From assembly GCA_017405865.1 (NCBI GenBank), contig JAFQZN010000052.1, positions 1 to 48,840 on the forward strand: 48,840 nucleotides of DNA, given 5' to 3'. Below, piece after piece: positions 43,241 through 48,840 of this stretch (its first letter is position 1; every line of letters begins with the position of its first letter). The position numbers were made by a program, and so were the translations under genes. This stretch comes from Oscillospiraceae bacterium. Its GTDB lineage: Bacteria; Bacillota; Clostridia; Oscillospirales; Oscillospiraceae. The notes beneath the pieces were generated by a model, which was not told the DNA's origin, searched no databases, and saw only the letters and a program-made list of their open reading frames with translations.

Positions 43241-43307
43241 CAGCGTGTCGAAAAAGGTTTTTCGACACGCTGTATAACGGGTCTGCCTCACAGGCAGACC
43301 CGTTATA
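43241..43307 (-). terminator. Two hairpins at the 3' side of the 43319 gene
   Basis: CAGCGTGTCGAAAAA / TTTTTCGACACGCTG (43241-43272) is followed by the second copy of the ATAACGGG hairpin (43273-43307). The latter probably ends minus-strand transcription from 44323. Confidence 0.6.
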
Positions 43308-43318
43308 CTTGTGTATTA

Positions 43319-44323
43319 CTATTTATCCCGTTCGTGGTATCGTCGGTCCTCGCGCCGACGGATTGCGCGGATGATCAGCCAGATGATCGTGGCAACGACC
43401 GCCGCACCGGCAAGGCCCATACCGATCCAGCGGTACAGGACGCCCTTGCTGTCCTTGCCGTAGGAGGCAACCTCAAAGTCCGAATCGCTGCGCTGCCGTC
43501 CGCCGCCGGTCGGCGCGGTATTCTGCTGAACGTCGTTTATCTCCTCGACGTACTTGCAGAACATGGAGTTGACGGCTGCCAGCAGGGTGTCGCCGCCGAC
43601 ATCCTCGCTGGCAAAGCAGACCAGCAGGTAGGTGTCCGGGCCGCTGACCTCGGCGAGGTCGCAGATATAGCCGTCCTGCTCGCTGCGGATGTGGACGACG
43701 TTGTACGGACGGTCATAGCCGGCGACGCCGTCGTCGGTCTGCACGAGGCTGAAGTTCTTCATCATGTCCTGATACAGCTCCGGATAGGTGCTGACCTGCT
43801 TCAGGCAGTTCATCAGGAACGTCGCGCTGTAGCAATTGCTGCGGTAATAGCTGTCCGGCAGCTGATCGACTTCGATGTGGCCGTATTTTTCGTTGATCAT
43901 CGTGAGGTACTGATCCACCGTGCCGAGGTTGTCGCGCATCTTGCGGGCGACCTCTTCCTCACCGTTGATGATGCTGCGGTAGCGGCATTTTTCGAGCGTC
44001 ATGCCCTCGATCGTGTAGATGTCGTCCGGACGGTCAAAGGGCGGGTTGAACGCGCCGAGCGTCTCCTGCTCGTAGTAGTACATGTGCAGCGGCAGGATCC
44101 AGTCGGAGCCGACCGGGAAAAAGGTGTTTTCGTTGTAGACGTACTCCGCCCGTGTTTTGGTGTCGAAAAAGTAAACGGCGAAATCCTCTTCGGTCAGGCC
44201 TCTGTCCTTGACGAACTGATCGCCTCTGTTTTTCAGCAAATCCGGCTCGTCAGCCGCGGCCTGACTGCAAAGCAGACTGCTGACCAGCACCAGACACAGA
44301 AAAAGACAAAGAATCCGCTTCAC
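43319..44323 (-). CDS. Secreted beta-lactamase-like protein lacking the SxxK lysine
   Basis: The 334-residue product has a signal peptide (residues about 1-23), a domain of about 230 residues and a C-terminal membrane helix (about 295-320) ending in a basic tail. The domain order looks like class A beta-lactamase or serine hydrolase (DTKTRAEYVYNENTFFPVG, then LPLHMYYYEQE; later YRSIING and a closing YLLVCFAS strand). Where SxxK is expected it reads SDWI, so the catalytic lysine is missing; probably not an active hydrolase. Start is a GTG with GGAGGG 9 nt upstream. Family assignment is by pattern only. Confidence 0.72.
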   Translation of the reverse strand: MKRILCLFLCLVLVSSLLCSQAAADEPDLLKNRGDQFVKDRGLTEEDFAVYFFDTKTRAEYVYNENTFFPVGSDWILPLHMYYYEQETLGAFNPPFDRPDDIYTIEGMTLEKCRYRSIINGEEEVARKMRDNLGTVDQYLTMINEKYGHIEVDQLPDSYYRSNCYSATFLMNCLKQVSTYPELYQDMMKNFSLVQTDDGVAGYDRPYNVVHIRSEQDGYICDLAEVSGPDTYLLVCFASEDVGGDTLLAAVNSMFCKYVEEINDVQQNTAPTGGGRQRSDSDFEVASYGKDSKGVLYRWIGMGLAGAAVVATIIWLIIRAIRRREDRRYHERDK

Positions 44324-44410
44324 GGGAACCGCCCTCCTCGCAATAGAGTACAAAACAAGTATAGCAGAAACTTCGCCGAAAGAAAAGAGATAATTTCGCG
44401 AAAAAGCGAA

Positions 44411-44439
44411 TTGACAGGCAGAAGGAAGTTTTTTATAAT
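44411..44439 (+). promoter_or_regulatory. Promoter of the zinc-ribbon membrane protein gene at 44468
   Basis: TTGACA, 17 nt, TATAAT, about 29 nt before the start codon; both boxes match the consensus. Confidence 0.8.
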
Positions 44440-44467
44440 GATTAACAGAAGAGGGGAGGGAGATACC

Positions 44468-45154
44468 ATGGCCGGCTACTGTACGCAATGCGGAAGACCG
44501 CTGCCCGAGAACGGAATCTGCCCATGTACGCAGAAGAAGCAGCGCGATCCGCGCAAAAACAGAAAGCCCGGCGGCGAGATCGACAAGGCGGTGCATGCCC
44601 TGCCGGCCCTCTGGCTCCGCTATCTGAAGGACCCGGTCGGCGCAAGCCGGCTCGCGCAGGAGCGCTGCGAGACGACCAACGCGCTGACGATGATGGCGGC
44701 AACGGTGCTTTTGAGCTTCCTGTCCACGCTGCTGTTTACCCTCCGCTACGCGGCCGATCACTTCGGAAGAGCGGTGCTGCGCTGGTCGCTGACGGGTTTG
44801 TTCGCGCCGGTCATCGCGCTGCTGCTGACCTTTTTGCTGGTCTATACGCTGACCGCGATCGCGAAAATGCGGGTCAACCTCCGCTCGGTCATCGCCGCCG
44901 TCGGCGCAAGCACGGCGATCCCGCTGACCCTGCTTGCAGTGTCGATCCTCCTGTCGCTGATCCACAGCGCGGTCTTTTACGTTTTCTGCGTGATGCTCTT
45001 CGCCTCTTGGGCTCTGGCGGTGTTCCTGCTGATCTCGGAGGTCTTCGGCATCCGCTTCACCCTGCTCAACAGCCTGATTACGGTCGGCGCAATGACCCTC
45101 GGCTACTACGCCGTCTCGCTTTTGCGCGACTGGATGATCGCAGGCCTGTTCTGA
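44468..45154 (+). CDS. Zinc-ribbon polytopic membrane protein, Yip1-like
   Basis: The 228-residue protein starts with a short metal motif (YCTQCGRPLPENGICPC, two Cys pairs), then a basic linker and five membrane helices from about residue 75 on. A soluble stretch with WLRYLKDPVGASRLAQE precedes the helices, as in YIP1-domain proteins of Firmicutes. The ATG at 44468 has a GGGGAGGGAG site. It has its own strong promoter and lies alone between convergent or unrelated genes. Function unknown. Confidence 0.8.
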   Translation: MAGYCTQCGRPLPENGICPCTQKKQRDPRKNRKPGGEIDKAVHALPALWLRYLKDPVGASRLAQERCETTNALTMMAATVLLSFLSTLLFTLRYAADHFGRAVLRWSLTGLFAPVIALLLTFLLVYTLTAIAKMRVNLRSVIAAVGASTAIPLTLLAVSILLSLIHSAVFYVFCVMLFASWALAVFLLISEVFGIRFTLLNSLITVGAMTLGYYAVSLLRDWMIAGLF

Positions 45155-45240
45155 ATGCGCAGGATGCAATGCGCAATGCGCAAAAATTCTCCCGTTCCTG
45201 TCATTGCCCGGCTTGTCCGGGCAATCTTTGTCTCTGTTCC
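45155..45240. repeat. Short intergenic repeats before prfC
   Basis: ATGCAATGCGCAATGCGCAA (start of the ATGCGCAATG family) and TGTCATTGCCCGGCTTGTCC with GGGCAATCT. No gene seen. Confidence 0.55.
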
Positions 45241-45266
45241 ACTCCACAAGGGAGGCTTTTGTATGC

Positions 45267-45295
45267 TTGTATTTTTCTGCATGATGTGGTAAAAT
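45267..45295 (+). promoter_or_regulatory. Putative promoter of prfC
   Basis: TTGTAT, 17 nt, TAAAAT, about 40 nt before the start codon. Confidence 0.5.
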
Positions 45296-45335
45296 AATTC
45301 GGAATTTGATTACCCCGAGGAACGGGAGGAATATT

Positions 45336-46919
45336 ATGTCAACCTTACAGCAAGAGATCAACCGCCGCCGCACCTTTGCGATCATCTCGCATCCGGACGC
45401 AGGCAAAACGACGCTGACCGAGAAGTTCCTGCTCTACGGCGGCGCGATCGCGCAGGCAGGCGCGGTCAAGGGCAAGAAGAACGCCCGTGCTGCCGTCTCG
45501 GACTGGATGGAGATCGAAAAGCAGCGCGGCATTTCCGTCACGTCGTCCGTGATGCAGTTTCAGTACGAGGGCTTCTGCATCAACATCCTCGACACGCCGG
45601 GACATCAGGACTTCTCCGAGGACACCTACCGCACGCTGATGGCGGCGGATTCTGCCGTCATGGTCATTGACGGCGCGAAGGGCGTGGAGCCGCAGACGAG
45701 AAAGCTCTTCAAGGTCTGCGCGATGCGGCACATCCCGATCTTCACCTTTATCAACAAATTAGACCGCGAGACGAAGGACCCCTTCGATCTGCTTGACGAA
45801 TTGGAGCGCGAACTGGGCATTGAGACGTATGCTGTCAACTGGCCGATCGGCTGCGGCAAGGAGTTTCAGGGCGTTTACGACCGGCAGAAGGGGCAGATCA
45901 ACTTCTTCTCCGGCGTATCGGGCAAGAAGCGCGCCGAAAAGCTGGAGATCGCGCTGGACGATCCCGCCGTCGCAGAGCACATCGGGCAGTCGCGCTGGCA
46001 GCAGCTCAAGGACGATGTGGAGCTCTTGGGAGCGGGTCGGGAATTCGACATGGACGAGGTGCGCAAGGGGCAGCTTTCTCCCGTTTTCTTCGGCTCGGCG
46101 CTGACGAACTTCGGTGTAGAGCCCTTCCTCGAAGCCTTTTTGCAGATGACTCCGCCGCCTCTGTCCCGTGAGGCAGACTGCGGCGTGATCGACGCCTTCC
46201 GCCCGGATTTTTCCGCCTTTGTCTTTAAGATTCAGGCGAATATGAATAAGGCGCACCGCGACCGTCTGGCATTCATGCGCATCTGCTCGGGCAAGTACGA
46301 GCGCGAGAGCGAGGTTTACCACGTGCAGGGCGGCAAGAAAATGCGCCTGTCGCAGCCGCAGCAGCTCATGGCGCAGGAGCGCGAGATCATTGACGAGGCG
46401 TACGCCGGCGACATCATCGGCGTGTTCGACCCCGGCATCTTCTCCATCGGCGACACGATCTGCATGCCCGGTCAGAAATTCCGCTTTGCCGGCATCCCGA
46501 CCTTCGCGCCGGAGCATTTTTCCCGCGTCAGCCCGAAGGACACGATGAAGCGCAAGCAGTTCATCAAGGGAACCGAGCAGATCGCCCAGGAGGGCGCCAT
46601 CCAGATCTTCAAGACGCCGAACACCGGCATGGAGGAGGTCATCGTGGGCGTCGTCGGTACGCTGCAGTTTGACGTTTTCCGCTACCGGATGCTCTCGGAA
46701 TACGGCGTGGAGCTGCGCATGGAAAGCCTGCCGTATGAGGTTCTGCGTTTCATTCAGAAGTCCCCCGTGGACGAAAAGGATCTCAATCTCTCCTCCGACG
46801 CAGAGCTGCTGGAGGACTATCGCGGTCACCGGCTGCTGGTCTTCTCGAGCCCGTGGGCGATCGATTTTACGATCCGCCGCAACCCCGGTCTGGAGCTGTC
46901 GGAGACGCTGGACGCGTAA
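45336..46919 (+). CDS. prfC: Peptide chain release factor 3
   Basis: GTPase that recycles RF1/RF2 from the ribosome. The 527-residue length is normal. The G1 motif AIISHPDAGKTTLTEKFLLYG is close to the N-terminus; DTPGHQDFSEDTYR (G3) and NKLDRE (G4) follow, and the RF3-specific C-terminal part includes IQIFKTPNTG and VVGTLQFDVFRYR. The GGGAGG site lies 6 nt before the ATG. It is flanked by a promoter and a terminator and is monocistronic. Confidence 0.96.
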   Translation: MSTLQQEINRRRTFAIISHPDAGKTTLTEKFLLYGGAIAQAGAVKGKKNARAAVSDWMEIEKQRGISVTSSVMQFQYEGFCINILDTPGHQDFSEDTYRTLMAADSAVMVIDGAKGVEPQTRKLFKVCAMRHIPIFTFINKLDRETKDPFDLLDELERELGIETYAVNWPIGCGKEFQGVYDRQKGQINFFSGVSGKKRAEKLEIALDDPAVAEHIGQSRWQQLKDDVELLGAGREFDMDEVRKGQLSPVFFGSALTNFGVEPFLEAFLQMTPPPLSREADCGVIDAFRPDFSAFVFKIQANMNKAHRDRLAFMRICSGKYERESEVYHVQGGKKMRLSQPQQLMAQEREIIDEAYAGDIIGVFDPGIFSIGDTICMPGQKFRFAGIPTFAPEHFSRVSPKDTMKRKQFIKGTEQIAQEGAIQIFKTPNTGMEEVIVGVVGTLQFDVFRYRMLSEYGVELRMESLPYEVLRFIQKSPVDEKDLNLSSDAELLEDYRGHRLLVFSSPWAIDFTIRRNPGLELSETLDA

Positions 46920-46925
46920 GCATAG

Positions 46926-46959
46926 AACCCCGGATGTGCCATTTGGCGCATCCGGGGTT
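46926..46959 (+). terminator. Terminator of prfC
   Basis: AACCCCGGATGTGCC / GGCGCATCCGGGGTT with a four-base loop, starting 7 nt behind the stop. The U-tract is short. Confidence 0.75.
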
Positions 46960-46984
46960 TGAATATTTGGAACAATCTTCTTGC

Positions 46985-47342
46985 TTTGTCGTTGCGAGCA
47001 GCCGGAGGCTGCGTGGCAATCTGTCCGTTGCAGGTATGGCACGCGCAACGTATTACGGTCGGAGCCAAAGCCTCCCTTGTGTAATGGCCCAGGCCACCCT
47101 CTCTTGCCCCTTCGGGGCAATTCACCTTGAGGGAGGTGGCAAAACCGCAGGTTTTGACGGAGGGATTGTTACCGCGCCCCGTAGCATTGCGCTTATTTTC
47201 AGCGTTGACAACCCCTCAGTCACGGCTGCGCCGTGCCAGCTCCCCTTGCACAGGGGAGCCTTTCGCACGTGTGATTCGTTAAAGTGTCCCTCATCGATAC
47301 GGACGGATTGCCACGGCTCCTGCGGAGCCTCGCAATGACAAA
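46985..47342. repeat. Intergenic repeats between prfC and the cysteine desulfurase gene
   Basis: GTCGTTGCGAGC...GTGGCAATCTGTCC (46988-47025), the inverse CCATAC form, a complete copy of the GCTCCCCTTGCACAGGGGAG element in reverse order (about 47060-47280), and GATTGCCACGG...CCTCGCAATGACA (47305-47342). No gene seen. Confidence 0.7.
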
Positions 47343-47391
47343 CTTGGAACTGCGTTCTTCTGTTTCTGCGTTCACGGTCGAAGATTCTGCC

Positions 47392-48507
47392 CTACTTCAG
47401 GCTCTTGATGGCTTCCGGCAGGGCGGCGGCGAAGGCGAGCACCTCTTCCTCCGTCGTTTCGTTGGAAATAGACACGCGGATCGAGCCGTCGATCAGGACG
47501 GGCGCGACCTGCATCGCCTCCAGAACGTGCGAGCGATGCCCCTTGCTGCAGGCGGAGCCTGCAGAGACGCAGAAGCCCCGATCCTGCAGGGCGTTGATCA
47601 GCCCCTGCGAGCGCAGCCCCGCCACCGCCAGATTGACGATATGCGGCGCTTCCTGCGCGCCGAGCAGGGTCACGCCGTCGATTTCCCGCAGGCGCTCCTG
47701 CAGGAGGGCTTTCAGCCGGTTCTGCTCGGCGATGTCCGCCATGCGGCTGGGCATCTGCGCGGCGCAGGCGGCGGCAAAGCCCGCGATCATCGGAAGGTTT
47801 TCCGTTCCGCTGCGCAGGCCGCTCTCCTGTCCGCCGCCGTAGAGCAGCGGCGGCAGCTTCTGCGATAAATACAGCGCGCCGACGCCCTTGCCCGCATGGA
47901 CCTTATGCCCGGAGACGGAGATCATGTCCGCGCCGAGGGTGGAGGCGCGGAACGGCACCTTGAAAAACCCCTGTACCGCGTCCGTGTGGAACAGCGCGTT
48001 AGGGCAGCTGCGGTGCGTCAGCTTCGCCATGCGCTCGATCTGCATGACAGCGCCGGATTCGTTGTTGACCATCATAATGCTGACCAGCACGGTATCGGGG
48101 CGCAGCGCAGCCTGCAAGGATTCGACCGTGATATTGCCGAGGGCGTCGGGGCGCAGATAGGTGACCGCAAAGCCGCGCTCCTCCAGCTTCTGCATCGGAT
48201 GCAGGACGGCGTGATGCTCCACCGCCGTGGTGACGATGTGCCTGCCGCGCTTACCCATGCGCTCGGCAGCGGCGAAGATCGCCCAGTTATCCCCCTCCGT
48301 GCCGCCGGAGGTAAAATAGACGCGGTCGGTTGGCGCGCCGAGCGCCTCGGCGACCGTCTGACGGCACTGCCGCAGCAGCCTTGCCGCGTCGATGCCGAGG
48401 CGGTAGAGCGCGCTGGGATTGCCCCAGTCCTCTGTCAGCGTTTTGTTGATCGCCTCCACCGCAGCCTGACACGGCCTCGTGGTGGCGGCATTGTCCAAGT
48501 AGATCAT
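47392..48507 (-). CDS. Cysteine desulfurase (NifS/IscS family)
   Basis: Takes sulfur from cysteine with PLP for Fe-S clusters or tRNA thiolation. The 371-residue protein has MIYLDNAATT at its start, TSGGTEGDNWAI, PLP lysine K202 in SVSGHKVHAGKG, and the sulfur-accepting C320 in SAGSACSKGH. The Cys loop resembles the NifS-like group. No iscU-, mnmA- or thiI-like gene is visible in the window, so its partner is unknown; upstream genes lie beyond a repeat region. Confidence 0.94.
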   Translation of the reverse strand: MIYLDNAATTRPCQAAVEAINKTLTEDWGNPSALYRLGIDAARLLRQCRQTVAEALGAPTDRVYFTSGGTEGDNWAIFAAAERMGKRGRHIVTTAVEHHAVLHPMQKLEERGFAVTYLRPDALGNITVESLQAALRPDTVLVSIMMVNNESGAVMQIERMAKLTHRSCPNALFHTDAVQGFFKVPFRASTLGADMISVSGHKVHAGKGVGALYLSQKLPPLLYGGGQESGLRSGTENLPMIAGFAAACAAQMPSRMADIAEQNRLKALLQERLREIDGVTLLGAQEAPHIVNLAVAGLRSQGLINALQDRGFCVSAGSACSKGHRSHVLEAMQVAPVLIDGSIRVSISNETTEEEVLAFAAALPEAIKSLK

Positions 48508-48526
48508 ATCTTCAATGTCCTTATTA

Positions 48527-48662
48527 AATCCTCCCTTGTGTAAAGGGAGGTGGCAAAACCGAAGGTTTTGACGGAGGGATTGTCAGCATCCCTCGTCAGA
48601 TGGAATCACAACCCCTCAGTCACTCGCGCTGCTCGTGACAGCTCCCCTTGCACAGGGGAGCC
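48527..48662. repeat. GCTCCCCTTGC intergenic repeat
   Basis: AAATCCTCCCTTGTGTAAAG...GCAAAACCGAAGGTTTTGACG GAGGG, then ACAACCCCTCAGTCAC and GCTCCCCTTGCACAGGGGAG. Same family as the array at 14265-14800. Confidence 0.75.
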
Positions 48663-48674
48663 AAAGATGATAGC

Positions 48675-48700
48675 GGGGTTGCCTCAAACGAGGCAACCCC
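48675..48700. terminator. Hairpin adjoining repeat element copy 3
   Basis: GGGGTTGCCTC-aaac-GAGGCAACCCC, a perfect 11-bp stem. The element with inverted ends starts at the next base. Which gene it terminates lies outside the window. Confidence 0.6.
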
Positions 48701-48840
48701 CAGACTGTCAAAAAAGTCCGTAACCGTCAAAATTATTAAAACAATTTTTGGATTATTCCCTGTTTAAACGTTTTTCTGTTTTATTCAGGTTTTTCTAACA
48801 ATTTAGGTTGCAAAAAGCTTGCTTCGCAAGAATTTTGACT
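48701..48840. repeat. Non-coding element with inverted ends, copy 3, cut by the window end
   Basis: Left end CAGACTGTCAAAAAAGTCCG is the same as in copy 2, followed by TAACCGTCAAAAT as in copy 1. The AAGCTTGCTTCGCAAG mini-hairpin of copy 1 also occurs near 48815. The right end is outside the window. Confidence 0.7.

Overview
The window reads as a piece of a GC-rich chromosome from a gut-type Clostridia bacterium, most likely order Oscillospirales (inference from codon use, gene families and intergenic repeats, not from a database search). Supporting signs are the hrcA-grpE-dnaK-dnaJ heat-shock operon behind a perfect CIRCE element, a GT4-CsaB fusion next to DUF4330 and O-antigen ligase genes, a TPP riboswitch-ThiT unit, and many short intergenic repeats of the kind common in these genomes. 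No CRISPR array, prophage, transposase or tRNA gene was seen.

Layout: 1-1.0 kb is the end of an rRNA operon (3' end of 23S, complete 5S) followed by an unusual array of five extra 5S-tail/terminator modules. 1.1-4.7 kb holds small membrane proteins, a broken lipoprotein gene, a von Willebrand A protein and a helix-turn-helix protein. 4.7-11.9 kb is a divergent envelope cluster: GT4-CsaB on the minus strand; DUF4330, O-antigen ligase and four zinc-ribbon or Big_2 membrane proteins on the plus strand. 12.1-14.2 kb has a small minus-strand operon (CxxC protein, coiled-coil protein, sigma region-4-like protein) whose promoter carries two tandem operators, facing an XRE regulator that is fused in frame to TadA. 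14.2-19.7 kb has repeat arrays around malQ, a membrane protein gene and dapF. 19.7-24.8 kb is the aspartate pathway: thrC divergent from hom-lysC-asd.

25-31.2 kb carries two secreted lipoproteins (a parvulin-type foldase and a DUF4353-like protein), Dabb and GIY-YIG proteins, the TPP riboswitch with thiT, and two more surface proteins. 31.2-34.8 kb is rluD followed by purine nucleoside phosphorylase, an MtnA-type isomerase and a class II aldolase, a set that fits disposal of 5-deoxyribose or methylthioribose made by SAM enzymes. 35.2-38.0 kb is lepA-rnhA-lspA, with lepA carrying an in-frame TAG at the P-loop lysine. 38.2-42.9 kb is the HrcA-controlled chaperone operon, in which dnaK lacks about 28 codons around the phosphate-binding loop. 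The rest holds an apparently inactive beta-lactamase-like membrane protein, a zinc-ribbon membrane protein, prfC and a cysteine desulfurase.

The most interesting signals are: (1) the post-5S array with compensatory stem changes; (2) the twin-operator promoter opposite an XRE-TadA fusion; (3) the PNP-MtnA-aldolase operon; (4) a non-coding element with inverted ends that sits beside terminator hairpins, one copy between two identical 35-nt hairpins; (5) three lesions in otherwise intact genes (lipoprotein frameshift, lepA stop, dnaK deletion), which may be real or may be assembly or sequencing errors.
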